64,000 bases of DNA from Gammaproteobacteria bacterium (GCA_022071965.1 JAJVIQ010000012.1:51918-115917); one strand, 5' to 3'; positions 37,624 through 47,901 are shown, numbered from the stretch's first letter. The notes: a model not told the origin generated them from the letters alone. A program made the numbers and translations.

Positions 37624-39087
37624 CTAGAACGTCTTCACCAAGAGCAAGAAGGCCCGATTCTCCTGGTATTCCGGAACGGCGCCGCTGCTGTCGCGATTGA
37701 AATAACGCGCCCCAATGGATGCCTCCAGCCCCCGACCGAACTGCCTGGTCAACGCCAGGTCAACAATCGTGTATTGCGATTCATCGCCGGTACGGAACTC
37801 CTCGTCGATATATTGGATACCCAGACGTGACCTCGCCGTCGGAGTGAACCGCCAGGTCCAGGCCGCGTTCGGTCCCATGGACTCCTCGGAATCGCCGGTA
37901 AGCTGATAGTCCAGCTCGTAGCGGGTAAAGCCCAGCGCGAAATCGTGATAGCGGCCGGTGTAGGTCCCGAACGCGTTGAACGACTTGTTTATCACGACCT
38001 CGCCGGTCTCCACTGGCGTGAGCACGTTCAACTGCTGTGGCTGGCCGGTAACGGGATTGATGATTGGCTGGCCGAACGGATCCAACACCGGAAATGCCGT
38101 ATTCCGCAGCACCGTTGTTCGAACGGAAGTGGGTTCCTCGGTGTAATTTGCAACGAACCGGATACGCCGGCTGGTATGCTCGGCTTGCGCCGAGAAGGTC
38201 TTGCCAAAGAACCGTTCGCCACCAATTACCTCAATGAATGTCTGCCGGCGAGGCGCCCACCTGAATCCCACGCCCCAGAGCACGTCGCTTGTATCGCCCT
38301 CGGAATCGAAGTCATCGTCATCGTACCCCAGCTGTCCTATGGCCGCCCAATGCGGCGTGAAATAATAGTCGGTGCGGCCGGTGACGTTGCGGAAGCGGAT
38401 AGTGTCCCCAAACGCTTCGTCGTCGACGTATTGTTCCAGAAAGTCGAGACTCCACAGCCATGTCTCGAAATGACTGCCATTATGAATATTGGCGGTAACG
38501 GTGTGGGCGCTGCTGTCCGTCAAATCATCAGAGCTCGACACCACTTCATCGTAGGTGTAGCCGACGTTCGCGACTGCGTAGTTTCCGAACTCGTGGACCC
38601 AGTTCGGGGTCACGCTGTATGAGAGCACATTTGCGCGCCCCACGGCGCTGATGTTGTCGAGCGCGACCGTTCCCACGTTGCCGACGTTCTGGGGGCCGTA
38701 ATTGACGCCAAAATCGATGAATCCGTGGTCTCTGAACACCTCCAGCTGACCGTCCCCAGTCAGCAGATTGTTGATGCGGTTGCGGCTGCTGTCGTCTGCA
38801 TATATGAGGCCTTGCAGGCCATAATCGACGTTGACCCTGTAACGCATTCCCCTGCCTTCCAGGGAAACCGCCGGCGTAAGTTCGGTGACGAAATCGCCCT
38901 CCTCCTGACCGTCGGGGGCGAGTTCGATGTTATCGGAGTAAACCTCCTGCACCGTCACTTGAGGATTGATATCCCACGCCGCGGCATACGTTCCCGGCGA
39001 GGACAACAGACATATCAATGAGCAAAGTAGAGGCGCCGATCGCGTCAGATCAGAGGGCTTGCCATATTCATTGCGAGTAATATCCAT
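37624..39087 (-). CDS. EPS/PEP-CTERM-locus outer-membrane beta-barrel protein
   Basis: A 487-residue protein with a signal peptide (about residues 16-36, ending YAAA) and about 16 amphipathic strands ending in an aromatic residue (LLLVKTF at the C-terminus), as for outer-membrane barrels. The start of the mature part, WDINPQVTVQEVYSDNIELAP, is typical of the TIGR03016 group of XrtA-associated barrels. It may form the export pore or a surface anchor for the polysaccharide. Its start overlaps the tyrosine kinase stop by 20 bases, so translation is probably coupled. Confidence 0.92.
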   Translation of the reverse strand: MDITRNEYGKPSDLTRSAPLLCSLICLLSSPGTYAAAWDINPQVTVQEVYSDNIELAPDGQEEGDFVTELTPAVSLEGRGMRYRVNVDYGLQGLIYADDSSRNRINNLLTGDGQLEVFRDHGFIDFGVNYGPQNVGNVGTVALDNISAVGRANVLSYSVTPNWVHEFGNYAVANVGYTYDEVVSSSDDLTDSSAHTVTANIHNGSHFETWLWSLDFLEQYVDDEAFGDTIRFRNVTGRTDYYFTPHWAAIGQLGYDDDDFDSEGDTSDVLWGVGFRWAPRRQTFIEVIGGERFFGKTFSAQAEHTSRRIRFVANYTEEPTSVRTTVLRNTAFPVLDPFGQPIINPVTGQPQQLNVLTPVETGEVVINKSFNAFGTYTGRYHDFALGFTRYELDYQLTGDSEESMGPNAAWTWRFTPTARSRLGIQYIDEEFRTGDESQYTIVDLALTRQFGRGLEASIGARYFNRDSSGAVPEYQENRAFLLLVKTF

Positions 39088-39979
39088 AGCCGTAATCCGC
39101 GCTTTCTCGTTGGTTGCTTTTATTTAGTATCAGTCCGACGCGAACGTTATCACCCAGTACGCGCAGGGACTCAGTCACCAGATGTTGATCCGTCTTTTCG
39201 GCTTCGACCACCAACAACACCTGCCCCACCATGCCGGTAAGCACCAACGTAGAGGCATGGGCGAGAACCGGCGGCGTGTCGAATATGACCAGGCGATCCG
39301 GATATCGCCGCGCCAATTCGTCCATGAACTGCTGCATCTTGCCGCTGCCCCACAGTTCGGCGATTTGGTAGTCTAGCCTGCCGGCGGGAATAAAGGCGAG
39401 ATTCGGCACGTTGGTGCGCAACAAATAATCCGCCAGATCGGCCCCTTCGGTGCGCAGAAATTCCGTTAGGCCGGGGTGTTCAGTGAGCTTGAGCGATTTC
39501 GTCAGGCTTTGCTTGAAGACGTCCGTATCCACCAGCAGCACCGTCCGATCCAGCTCCGTGGCGATACTCATGGCCAGGTTTAGGCTGGTATAGGACTTGC
39601 CTTCGTTTGCGACAGAGCTGGTCACGGCAATCAGGTTCGCATTCTTGACCTTTTTGGCGGCGTCGGAAAATGCGTTCAGAAGTAGGGGACGCTTGATGCG
39701 ACGGTACTCGTCCGCGCGGGGGAGATGCATCGTCTCCGGCGTGAGATAACCCTGCTTCTCCAGGGCCTTGAGATCGAGCGTCACCGCCTGCGAGGTGCGC
39801 AGCGGGGCGGGGGCCGTCGGCGCGAGGCTTTCCCCCGCCTCCCATGCCGCCCCGATGAGCCCTTCGCCCGTGGCCTCTCGCGGGAATGTCGAGGGCGCGA
39901 CGATCGGCCCGCGATTTCCGGGGATGGTCCGGATATCAGACTGCTCAAGTCGTTCCAGTGCTTTCTCAATTATGCTCAT
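39068..39979 (-). CDS. EPS/PEP-CTERM-locus tyrosine autokinase (BY-kinase, cytoplasmic)
   Basis: A 303-residue bacterial tyrosine kinase related to the C-terminal half of Wzc (TIGR03018-like). It starts MSIIEKALERLEQ. The Walker A motif lies in VTSSVANEGKSYTSLNLA (GKS at 127-129), Walker A' in VLLVDTDVFKQS, and Walker B in LVIFDTPPVL. The C-terminal tyrosine cluster YGYGYYSQ (296-303) is the autophosphorylation site. It works with the Wzz-like protein encoded just upstream, whose stop overlaps its start (ATGA), to control polymer length and export. Confidence 0.95.
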   Translation of the reverse strand: MSIIEKALERLEQSDIRTIPGNRGPIVAPSTFPREATGEGLIGAAWEAGESLAPTAPAPLRTSQAVTLDLKALEKQGYLTPETMHLPRADEYRRIKRPLLLNAFSDAAKKVKNANLIAVTSSVANEGKSYTSLNLAMSIATELDRTVLLVDTDVFKQSLTKSLKLTEHPGLTEFLRTEGADLADYLLRTNVPNLAFIPAGRLDYQIAELWGSGKMQQFMDELARRYPDRLVIFDTPPVLAHASTLVLTGMVGQVLLVVEAEKTDQHLVTESLRVLGDNVRVGLILNKSNQRESADYGYGYYSQ

Positions 39980-41604
39980 GCCTGAATCATCCGAAAGGGT
40001 TCAACGACGGTCTTGAGCAGGGGTTTTATGTCATAGCCGTTGTGTATCAACACCCCCAAATACACCGCCAGCAGTGCGAGGACCACCAAACCGAAAAGCA
40101 GCATCCCGAATTGGCGTCTTGCCACCTCCATGACGCTCCAATTCATGGTTATCGCCCCCAATACCGGAACTCCGCTTATTGTCGCCAGCTGGTTTCGCGT
40201 GTAGAAGGTCGGGCGGCTCTGTGCCCGCATCCAGCCCAACCCCGTACCGAGCGCGAGCGCCGCCAGGAAAATTGCCGTCGTAAACAGTGTACGCTGTGGG
40301 CCCACCGGCACCAATGGCAGACGCGGGGCCTCGATCACCTTGAACATAGAGTCGCCGCCGGCCGATTGGGCTCCTGCCGACAGGCTGATAGTTTCGCGAC
40401 GGTGTACGAGCTCCGCGTAGGTCGCCTTGATCACCTCGTAATCGCGGTTGAGTCTCGCGAGTTCCGCCTCGACCTTGGGCACGGTCTCGGCCAACGGCCT
40501 CAGGTCGAGCAATTGCTGTTCCTTCAAGGCAATCTGCTCCTTCATCGCGGCAGCGCGCGCCTCTGCCTCCGTCAGCAGCAGCCGTGCGCCGGAGGTATCG
40601 GTCGCCGGCGCATAGACCACTGGCGCACCGCCGGCCGGGACGTCCAGCCCCTTCTTCTTCTGTTCCTTCATCTCGGCGAGCTGACGGCGCAGGCCGATGA
40701 CGTCTGGGTGCTGCTCGGTGTAGTTGAGCAGCAACTCGCTCAGTCGCGCTTCGGCGGTCGCAATCTGTTGATCGAGTACCGTTTGCCCTGGCGCTGCACC
40801 GCCGACGCTCACAGGGACGCGTGAAGCGGCCATATTCTGTATTTGCACGCGCAATGCGGCCGCCCTGAACTCCGCCTCGCGCAGAGACACCTTCGCTGCC
40901 TCGAGTTCACTTTGCAGTGCCTCCACCCGCTGGCTGTAGGTCTGCCCGTTGGCACCCAGCAATACACCAGGATTATCCAGCTTGAATTGCTTCAATCGCT
41001 CCTCTGCCTCGCCCAGATTGCGCGCGTACGCCGCGATCTCTCTGTCAAGGAATTCAGCGGCTTCCCTTGTGCTGGTCTTGGTAAGATAGGAGAAGCGCTC
41101 GACGAACAGATCGAGCACGGACTTGACAATATTCAGCGCGAGCTCCCGGTTGGTGGACTCGAAACTAATCGCATATATATCGGCCGGGGCGTCATTGCGT
41201 GAATTGGCCTCTTCATCGACTGCCGGCATGAGGCGCTTCACACTGATACGCTCGGCAAGGTTCATCACCATCTTGTCGAGGTCCTCCGGCGTCTTCACCT
41301 TTTTCTTGAGGTCCGTGTCGTTGATCACGCGCTCGATGTTCTCGCGAGTCAACAGAGTGCGCTTGATGAGCAGGGCCGACTGCTGCGGACTCCATGTCTG
41401 CGCCCCGTTGGGACCCTGGAAAAGCGGCTGTAGAGCGGCCTTCGTATCGAGATAGACCTTTGCATCCACCTGATACCGATCGTCGACCGCCTCCAGCCCT
41501 GCCCAACCCATCGCGCAAACCAGGACTGCCGCACCGAGTGCCGTCCACCGGTGGTGCAGCACCATCCACAAATGCATCTTCAACTGCTCAAACTGTTCGC
41601 GCAT
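39976..41604 (-). CDS. Wzz-like chain-length determinant of the EPS/PEP-CTERM type
   Basis: A 542-residue polysaccharide co-polymerase of the TIGR03007 kind. One transmembrane segment lies near residues 20-40 (GAAVLVCAMGWAGLEAV) and others at the C-terminus (about 440 and about 505). Between them are a periplasmic region with long coiled coils (about 190-400) and the segment RLPLVPVGPQRTLF before the membrane. The ATG at 41604 is preferred to a TTG 21 codons upstream because MREQFEQLKMHLW matches family N-termini. It controls polymer length together with the separate tyrosine kinase. Confidence 0.94.
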   Translation of the reverse strand: MREQFEQLKMHLWMVLHHRWTALGAAVLVCAMGWAGLEAVDDRYQVDAKVYLDTKAALQPLFQGPNGAQTWSPQQSALLIKRTLLTRENIERVINDTDLKKKVKTPEDLDKMVMNLAERISVKRLMPAVDEEANSRNDAPADIYAISFESTNRELALNIVKSVLDLFVERFSYLTKTSTREAAEFLDREIAAYARNLGEAEERLKQFKLDNPGVLLGANGQTYSQRVEALQSELEAAKVSLREAEFRAAALRVQIQNMAASRVPVSVGGAAPGQTVLDQQIATAEARLSELLLNYTEQHPDVIGLRRQLAEMKEQKKKGLDVPAGGAPVVYAPATDTSGARLLLTEAEARAAAMKEQIALKEQQLLDLRPLAETVPKVEAELARLNRDYEVIKATYAELVHRRETISLSAGAQSAGGDSMFKVIEAPRLPLVPVGPQRTLFTTAIFLAALALGTGLGWMRAQSRPTFYTRNQLATISGVPVLGAITMNWSVMEVARRQFGMLLFGLVVLALLAVYLGVLIHNGYDIKPLLKTVVEPFRMIQA

Positions 41605-41670
41605 GGATTGAATTGGGCTCCTGGTTGCCAGGCCATTCCTTGGCCACTGTTCAATGTTGGGGAACAACGC

Positions 41671-42306
41671 CTAAAGCATTGTCTCCGGAACGATAAGGAT
41701 GTCGCCGGGCTGCATGGGCATGTTGGCGGATATATCGCCGTCCTCGACCAGGTCGGCCAGACGAACACGGTAGGCCTGCTGCTTGCCGCCTACCGTTCTC
41801 ACCAGCGTCGAGCGGTTCCCGGCGGCAAACTCTGTCATACCGCCGGCGGCTATGACGAGGTCAAGCACGGTCATGTCACGCCGAAAGGCAATCGTTTGCG
41901 GCGTGGTCACCTGGCCCGCAACGCGAACGAAATCGCCGACGGCTCCTTGGAACTGCATCACTGTGACCGTGACGAGCGGTTCCTTGATGTAGCTCGACAG
42001 CCCGGCTTCGATCTCGGTAGCCAGCTCTTTCGGCGTCTTGCCGGCGGCGACGATCTCCTGCACCAACGGCGTGGAAACCTTGCCGTCCGGACGAACGGGA
42101 ACTCCACTGACCGACAGATCAGGATTGCGCCACACAAAGATGTTGAGCTGGTCACCCTGCCCAATCCGATATTCGAATGAACTGCTCGCCGCGTCAGCGG
42201 CCGCTGGGGGTGGTGCTTGCACCGCCGTGCTCTGACATGCAGCAACGCCCACGGCTGCAATCATCAATGCAACGAGTCGACCCACTACGTTCTTGCCTGG
42301 ATACAT
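41671..42306 (-). CDS. Polysaccharide export lipoprotein (Wza-like, EPS/PEP-CTERM type)
   Basis: A 211-residue outer-membrane lipoprotein. The signal ends in the lipobox VAAC, about 24 residues in. The Poly_export domain follows (FEYRIGQGDQLNIFVWRNPDLS), then an SLBB-like domain (VRVAGQVTTPQTIAFRRDMT) and the end ANMPMQPGDILIVPET. It is shorter than Wza of E. coli, as is usual for the TIGR03027 group. The start at 42306 follows AGGGGG at 9 bases; the frame continues upstream but that part lacks protein character. It is the first gene of the core export operon. Confidence 0.95.
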   Translation of the reverse strand: MYPGKNVVGRLVALMIAAVGVAACQSTAVQAPPPAAADAASSSFEYRIGQGDQLNIFVWRNPDLSVSGVPVRPDGKVSTPLVQEIVAAGKTPKELATEIEAGLSSYIKEPLVTVTVMQFQGAVGDFVRVAGQVTTPQTIAFRRDMTVLDLVIAAGGMTEFAAGNRSTLVRTVGGKQQAYRVRLADLVEDGDISANMPMQPGDILIVPETML

Positions 42307-43263
42307 TTTGTTGTTCCCCCTTGAATGAACGCCGAGACAACCGCCTGTATTGTTCAGCACAGCTACTCCCTGAAAATCCTGCGCGATCTTGAGCATCTTT
42401 TCGCCCGGTGATCTTCAGGGCTGTAACCTAATCGCTACATTTATCATTTTAAAAGAAATTCTCAGAGGAATCACAGGCTTCGTGGCATTTTTCGTAGTTC
42501 GTTCACATGTAGTGGGGATTGCAGTACGGGCGCCGTGGAATTCTGGCAATTTCAAAGTGCGAACCACCTAGCGTCCATTCCCACGGCAATGCACCGACCA
42601 AGATTTGATAAGTATGCTCATATATCCGCCGTATTCATCTGATTACAATCAGGAAGGGTCAACTCGCCGGCACGGAATCCATGATCAGGCGCCCTCACGA
42701 TAGCCAATACGCCGCGTGGCAAGACACATCATGCATCTATCGACGCGTATATACGAAACCGTCCTACGCTGTGCCTGGAAGGTGGCCATCCACAATCATC
42801 GCATGACCCGGACGTGGCGCACGCATCTTGAAGCAAGCGTCGCGCCACGGGGCCTGATGCGTATTGACGCGCTCCCGGCAAGTTCCATTTCCATCACATT
42901 CCCAGCGGTTAGCGGCCGGCCGCATACGTACTTGATTCCCGCATTCCGCAAAGCGAACCGCGCGTAGGCGCGAGCGCCCACGCATAATTCGGCCCCAGAT
43001 GTCGCCACGGACAGACGGTCCTGTCGATGCGGTCGGCTCCCCTGACCCCGCATCCTGGGTCGCCGAAAAACGCTCATCGGGCCCAGCCGCAAGATTGCGG
43101 AAATATCCGCGTGCAGCGACGGTGTCGGGAGCCTGACGGATCGCGAGATGGCGACGCGCCACCACTCCCGGCAGCGCCGAACAACCGGGGGAGGCCTTGC
43201 GAGCATACGAGCATCGCCCACGCCGCTGCGGATTTGTCCGCAAGCGCGGCCACGGGAGCTTCG
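42307..43263. other. Long intergenic region upstream of the EPS export operon
   Basis: About 955 bases without a believable gene. The 300 bases next to the Wza-like gene are unusually AT-rich (for example TTTATCATTTTAAAAG near 42437-42452). Two weak minus-strand -24/-12 arrangements exist: TTGG with ATTGC at 42586-42601, and CGGC with CTGCA at 42520-42535, each with GG-N10-GC spacing. Either could be a sigma-54 promoter, given the sigma-54 activator gene nearby. Open frames in the remaining part are Arg/Pro-rich and not convincing. Confidence 0.45.
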
Positions 43264-44655
43264 TCAGCGTGACCCCTTGCCCCAGATCACCACTTGCAGG
43301 GTCTGGACGATGATCATCAGGTCCAGGAACAGACTGTAGTTCTTCAGGTAATACAGGTCGTATTGCAGCTTTTCACGTGCATCCTCGACCGAGGCCCCAT
43401 ATGGATAGCACACCTGCGCCCAGCCGGTGATCCCGGGTTTCACGTGGTGCCTGAGTTCGAAATACGGAATCTGGCGTGCCAACTCTTGGACGAACTGGGG
43501 CCGCTCTGGCCGCGGTCCGACGAAGCTCATGTCGCCCTTGAGGACATTGACGAGCTGCGGCAGTTCATCAATGCGCGTCTTGCGGATGAATCGGCCCACC
43601 TTCGTGATGCGGTCATCGTCCTTTCGCGCCCACTGCGCGACGCCGTTTTTCTCGGCGTCCACTCGCATGCTGCGGAACTTCAGCACGCTGAATATCCGCC
43701 CGCGGCCCACCCGCTCCTGACTATAGAGCACCGGCCCCTGCCCGCGGGATTCGATGAGTATCGCCAGCGCAGTCAGCAGCATCAGCGGCGCCGCGAGGAT
43801 CAGGAGCGCCAGACTGACAGCTATATCGAAAAGCCGCTTGCTGGTCGGTTTGAGCACCGCCTGCGTAAAGCCATCGGCGAAGACGACGCTGCTTGGCTGA
43901 AGCGTGTCGAGACGTATCTTGCCGAGTTGCCGCTCCAGGTAGGAGGACTCGTCCAGCACCCGCATACCCTTCATCTTGCACTCGAGCACCTGTTCGAGCG
44001 GCAAGCGGTTGCGACGCTCGTCCAGCGCCACCACGATCTCATCCACATCATGCCGCGCGGCGAGGTCGTAAAGTGTCGTCGGGCCAAGAGGAAATACCGC
44101 CCGGCCCTGCACGACCCGCTCATCGACACCGATGTCCACGAAACCCACAATAGTCACTCCGTGGCGATCCGAACGCCGCCGGAGGCTGGCAATCTGCAGC
44201 GCGCGATTACCGACGCCCAGAACGAGCACTCGACGACTCCAGCGGAAGTCTGTTCGTGGCACGCAGAGGAAGCGACAGGAGGCGATACCGAGAAACGAGG
44301 CCAGCAAAGCGATCACGAACGCCCGTGCGCCCACCATCAGACTGGGATCGACGACCCACACAATCGACATGACGAGCAGGCCGCCGAGAAAACTCAGTGC
44401 TAGACGGAGCAGCAGCGCGCGCGGCCCTTCGCGCAGGTCGCGTTGATACAACCCCATCGCCGTCATCGTCATCAACATCACGGCAGCGAACGTGAGGGCT
44501 TTGAGAAGCAATTCCTCGCGCGAGGTATCCATGGCCCCCTGCGCAACGACAATGAGGGCGACCCCGACGTACACCGAGGCGAGAAGGATGACGGCCTCGG
44601 CCAGACCCAGCATGAGCAGGGTCTTGGGGACGTAATGCCGGAAGATTCGATACAC
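43264..44655 (-). CDS. EpsB-type polyprenyl phosphoglycosyltransferase (initiating sugar transferase)
   Basis: A 463-residue protein that transfers the first sugar phosphate to undecaprenyl phosphate. The N-terminal half has four or five membrane segments and a CoA-binding-like Rossmann domain (RRVLVLGVGNRALQI). The C-terminal catalytic domain starts KRLFDIAVSLALLILAAPLMLL. It contains GPVLYSQERVGRGRIFSVLKFRSM with the family's catalytic Asp-Glu region (RKTRIDELPQLVNVLKGDMS), and then FVGPRPERPQFV. It fits the TIGR03013/WcaJ type. A strong sigma-54 promoter candidate lies about 80 bases upstream. It is separated from the export operon by nearly 1 kb. Confidence 0.95.
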   Translation of the reverse strand: MYRIFRHYVPKTLLMLGLAEAVILLASVYVGVALIVVAQGAMDTSREELLLKALTFAAVMLMTMTAMGLYQRDLREGPRALLLRLALSFLGGLLVMSIVWVVDPSLMVGARAFVIALLASFLGIASCRFLCVPRTDFRWSRRVLVLGVGNRALQIASLRRRSDRHGVTIVGFVDIGVDERVVQGRAVFPLGPTTLYDLAARHDVDEIVVALDERRNRLPLEQVLECKMKGMRVLDESSYLERQLGKIRLDTLQPSSVVFADGFTQAVLKPTSKRLFDIAVSLALLILAAPLMLLTALAILIESRGQGPVLYSQERVGRGRIFSVLKFRSMRVDAEKNGVAQWARKDDDRITKVGRFIRKTRIDELPQLVNVLKGDMSFVGPRPERPQFVQELARQIPYFELRHHVKPGITGWAQVCYPYGASVEDAREKLQYDLYYLKNYSLFLDLMIIVQTLQVVIWGKGSR

Positions 44656-44975
44656 GGCTGAGCCCTGGGTCGCTGATCTCGTTTTTCCCTGCCCGCTGAA
44701 TTCCCTGCGGGACGCTTGTTTCTTGGACCCTTATCAGCAACTGGCATGCCACGTGAGGCGCTCGCCCGATGGGGATCATTCCGTGTCGATGGCAGGCTAT
44801 ATGTATCTGGAAAACATGGAGTTATATGATGTTCGACAACAGGGCCGGGCCCACTGCCCGGACCGTGCCGCTGCGTGGTTCGGGATTGAAGCGCGCTTTC
44901 GTCGCAAGGCGGCGACAGGCCACCGGATCGCCCAGGACGATCCACACGGCCCGGGTGCGTGTTGGTGAGCGAAAG
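44656..44975. other. Intergenic region upstream of the EpsB-type gene
   Basis: About 320 bases holding a sigma-54 type promoter candidate (44736-44751). An AT-rich patch around 44800-44830 could hold activator-binding or IHF sites. No gene is supported. Confidence 0.5.
44736..44751 (-). promoter_or_regulatory. Sigma-54 (-24/-12) promoter candidate for the EpsB-type gene
   Basis: On the minus strand the sequence TGGCATGCCAGTTGCT matches the consensus TGGCACG-N4-TTGCW at all but one defined position, with exact GG-N10-GC spacing. It would start transcription near 44725, about 70 bases before the EpsB-type start. The sigma-54 activator encoded at 47902-49335 is an obvious candidate regulator. 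Confidence 0.7.
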
Positions 44976-47549
44976 CTACCGGCTGGTCGCCTCGCGGACA
45001 GCGTCGAGAAGCGCGACCTTGCGGATGGGTTTGGGCAGATGGGAGCTGCATCCCGCAGCCAGACAACGTGCCACGTCCTCGCGGATGGCGTGCGCGGTGA
45101 GCGCAATGATCGGCGTCGCCCCCACTCCCCTCTCAGCCTCGAAATCCCGGATCGCTCGCGTGGCCGCGTAGCCGTCCATGACCGGCATCTGCATGTCCAT
45201 CAGCACCAGATCGTAGCGGGTGGCCTTGAAACGGCTCACTGCGACCGCACCATTCTCGGCATCGTCGATATCCACAGGCTCATTCTTCAGAAATGCCCGT
45301 ACCAACAAGACGTTATCCGCGGTATCATCGACCAGCAGAATGCGCCGGCGAGCGTCATCAGCGGTCCGGCTGGTGTCGCCGACCGCCGCCTCCCGAGGCC
45401 CGCCCGGCACAGCCACCGCCGCATCGCGAGCCAAGAGCTTCCCAAGCTCCGCCAGCTTCACCGGTCTGATCACGTGCATGGCGCCGTCGATCGCGCGCAC
45501 ACGGGCAAGATCCCCGGTCAGAGCCGACGGTGAGAGCAACATCACGATGCCCAATCGTGGGCAGCACCGACGCAGGCCGGCGCCCACCTCGAACCCATCC
45601 TCACCGGCCAACCCTCGATCACAGACCACTGCCAGATAGGCGTTATTGCTCCGCGTCGCGGCATTGACCCGATCGACGGCCTCGGCGTGCGCGGAGGCGA
45701 CATCGACGTGGTACCCCGTCTCCTCGAGGTACTCGCGCAACACCGCCCGTTCCGGTCCCTCGCCGGTGACGAGCAGTACGCGACCGTGCCGGACCCCATG
45801 CAGGGCCATATCCGCGATCGCGGCGACGGCCGGGACTGGCGGGAAAGATACCTCGAAGATGAATGTGCTTCCCCGGCCCTCCTCGCTAAGCACCCAGATT
45901 CGGCCGTCCATCATCTCCACGAGATGTCTTGAAATCGTCAATCCCAGTCCGGTGCCTCCGTATTTCCTGGTCGTGGACGAATCCACCTGCGTGAAGCTTG
46001 CGAATATCGCATCCTTCTTGGCAGCCGGAATGCCTATCCCCGTATCCTGTACCGCAAACCGCAAATGCGGGCGCCCGCCATCCTCGGACTCATTGCTCAC
46101 CCGCAGGACGATGCCGCCGGTGTCGGTGAACTTGGTCGCGTTGCCGATGAGATTGAGAATGATCTGGCGAAGGCGCGTGGGGTCTCCGACGAGCCTGCGT
46201 GGCACATTGCGACCTATATGTGCGATGAGCGACAGTCCCTTCTCCTCCGTCTTCAACACGTACAAGTCAATCGCGTTTTCGACCAGTTCATGCAAATCGA
46301 ACTCGATACTCTCCAGTACGAGTTGCCCGGCCTCAATCTTCGAGAGATCGAGAATGTCGTTCACAAGACTCAGTAGCGCCTCGCCCGCCTTCCGGAAGAC
46401 ACTCACGTATCGGCCCTGCTCCTCGTTCAGCGGTGTCTCACCGAGCAGTTCCGACATGCCAATGATCGCGTTCAGCGGAGTGCGAATTTCATGACTCATG
46501 CTGGCCAGGAACTCCGACTTGACCCGCGAGGCGCTGAGCGCCTGGTCGCGGGCAACTCCAAGTTCGCGTGTCTGATACAGGACCTGACGTTCGATCTCGG
46601 CGTTGCGCGCACGCAGCTCGCGAGCCTTTGCTTCACGCGCTCTCACCAGCGCAACTAGCAATAGCGTTATGCCTGCGCCCAGCAGCAGCGCCGTGTAGAT
46701 GAGTCCGTGCTCTATCTCATGCCAATGCACCGGCCGGCTCACGAAGAGCTTGATTGAATAGGCGGGAAACTGCAGCGACGCGTCCTCCGTCAGCCGAGTT
46801 ATCTCCCAGCCACGACGACTCGATGATTCGTTGCCGGATTGAGTGAAAAGAACCTGACGGCCGACGATACCCTCCGCTTCGCTGGCAAGCGTGATACCCA
46901 GTCCGCTGTAGGCGTAGCTCGAACCGAGCAGACGCGACGGGTCAATCACCAGGTACACGATCCCCGTCCCCTGCCCGTCGGCCGGATCCCGGGCGGTTGA
47001 TCTCGATGCGTTCACCTTGCGCACCAACAGGTAGCTGCCGGCGAACGGACCGTTCTTGATGACGGTCGTAGGCACTGCGCCGGTCGCGTTGAGTACAGTC
47101 TGAAAGACACCCGGCTGCGATACCAGACTGCGAAGATGCGTGGCCTCGTCCATATCCTCCATCGATCTGCGCGATGCCGAATAGGCCACGGCACCCAGCT
47201 GCGGGGACCCCGATTCCCCTTTGGGAGAGGAAATGAGTGACTGGAACCCCGCAAAACGGAGAAACGGATGTCTTCGCAAAGACGCCTGGCCCACTTCGTC
47301 GAATGCCGCCTTGCTCTCGATACGCCCGTTCTCCAGCAAAGACGTCAGATAGGCGCTGACATCGTCCGCCGCGGAAACACTACGACTCAGCGCGCTCTCC
47401 AGCGACACGGATTCGAACGCGAACTCACGACGTTCCGTATCGAGCGCGTTCTGCCATGCATACAGGAGCAGAAAAACTGAAAAAGCAACACCGAAGCCGC
47501 CGGCAACGGCGTAGACTCCAGCGCCTGTGCGCCGTTCGCGGGCGGTCAT
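44976..47549 (-). CDS. CHASE-domain hybrid histidine kinase with two receiver domains
   Basis: An 857-residue membrane sensor. Transmembrane helices at about 10-32 and 282-302 flank a periplasmic CHASE-like domain ([13 protein letters not shown] near 96, VIDPSRLLG near 201). A coiled coil leads to HisKA with the phospho-acceptor H353 in [12 protein letters not shown]. HATPase boxes follow: [16 protein letters not shown] and GTGLGLTIS. The first receiver (about 600-715) is degenerate, while the second (about 735-850) is canonical with [14 protein letters not shown]. It is encoded 33 bases after a separate HPt gene, so phosphate probably flows kinase, receiver, HPt, sigma-54 regulator. The ligand is unknown. 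Confidence 0.93.
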   Translation of the reverse strand: MTARERRTGAGVYAVAGGFGVAFSVFLLLYAWQNALDTERREFAFESVSLESALSRSVSAADDVSAYLTSLLENGRIESKAAFDEVGQASLRRHPFLRFAGFQSLISSPKGESGSPQLGAVAYSASRRSMEDMDEATHLRSLVSQPGVFQTVLNATGAVPTTVIKNGPFAGSYLLVRKVNASRSTARDPADGQGTGIVYLVIDPSRLLGSSYAYSGLGITLASEAEGIVGRQVLFTQSGNESSSRRGWEITRLTEDASLQFPAYSIKLFVSRPVHWHEIEHGLIYTALLLGAGITLLLVALVRAREAKARELRARNAEIERQVLYQTRELGVARDQALSASRVKSEFLASMSHEIRTPLNAIIGMSELLGETPLNEEQGRYVSVFRKAGEALLSLVNDILDLSKIEAGQLVLESIEFDLHELVENAIDLYVLKTEEKGLSLIAHIGRNVPRRLVGDPTRLRQIILNLIGNATKFTDTGGIVLRVSNESEDGGRPHLRFAVQDTGIGIPAAKKDAIFASFTQVDSSTTRKYGGTGLGLTISRHLVEMMDGRIWVLSEEGRGSTFIFEVSFPPVPAVAAIADMALHGVRHGRVLLVTGEGPERAVLREYLEETGYHVDVASAHAEAVDRVNAATRSNNAYLAVVCDRGLAGEDGFEVGAGLRRCCPRLGIVMLLSPSALTGDLARVRAIDGAMHVIRPVKLAELGKLLARDAAVAVPGGPREAAVGDTSRTADDARRRILLVDDTADNVLLVRAFLKNEPVDIDDAENGAVAVSRFKATRYDLVLMDMQMPVMDGYAATRAIRDFEAERGVGATPIIALTAHAIREDVARCLAAGCSSHLPKPIRKVALLDAVREATSR

Positions 47550-47582
47550 CGTATGGCCGCCTTGCGAAAAACCGATCTCGGT

Positions 47583-47876
47583 TCAGCGATAGACAATCTC
47601 GACCTGCGCGAGGTATTCCCGCAACTCTGAAAGAGCGCTTCGAATGAGGTCGGCATTACGGCCATTTGCGGCCCGTTCCAGGCCCGCGCCAACCTCCGTA
47701 ATGAACTGGAATCCATATCCGCCGCCCGAACCCTTCATGCTGTGACCTATGACGCGGATGCCGTCGAAATCACCTTTGGCGAGCAACGCCTCGACCTTTT
47801 CGATGTCGCGCTGGCGGTTGGCGACAAACCCCGGGACCAGATCCTCGAGATCCTTGTCTACCGTCACCTGGACCAT
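47583..47876 (-). CDS. HPt phosphotransfer protein
   Basis: A 97-residue four-helix HPt domain protein. The phospho-accepting H45 lies in VIGHSMKGSGGGYGF, which matches the HPt consensus H-x-x-K-G. The start at 47876 removes 43 upstream residues without structure. It lies 25 bases after the sigma-54 regulator and 33 bases before the hybrid kinase, completing a phosphorelay. It would carry phosphate from the kinase's last receiver to the response regulator in the cytoplasm. Confidence 0.9.
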   Translation of the reverse strand: MVQVTVDKDLEDLVPGFVANRQRDIEKVEALLAKGDFDGIRVIGHSMKGSGGGYGFQFITEVGAGLERAANGRNADLIRSALSELREYLAQVEIVYR

Positions 47877-47901
47877 GGCCGCAATCCGATCGCCTGAATG
47901 C

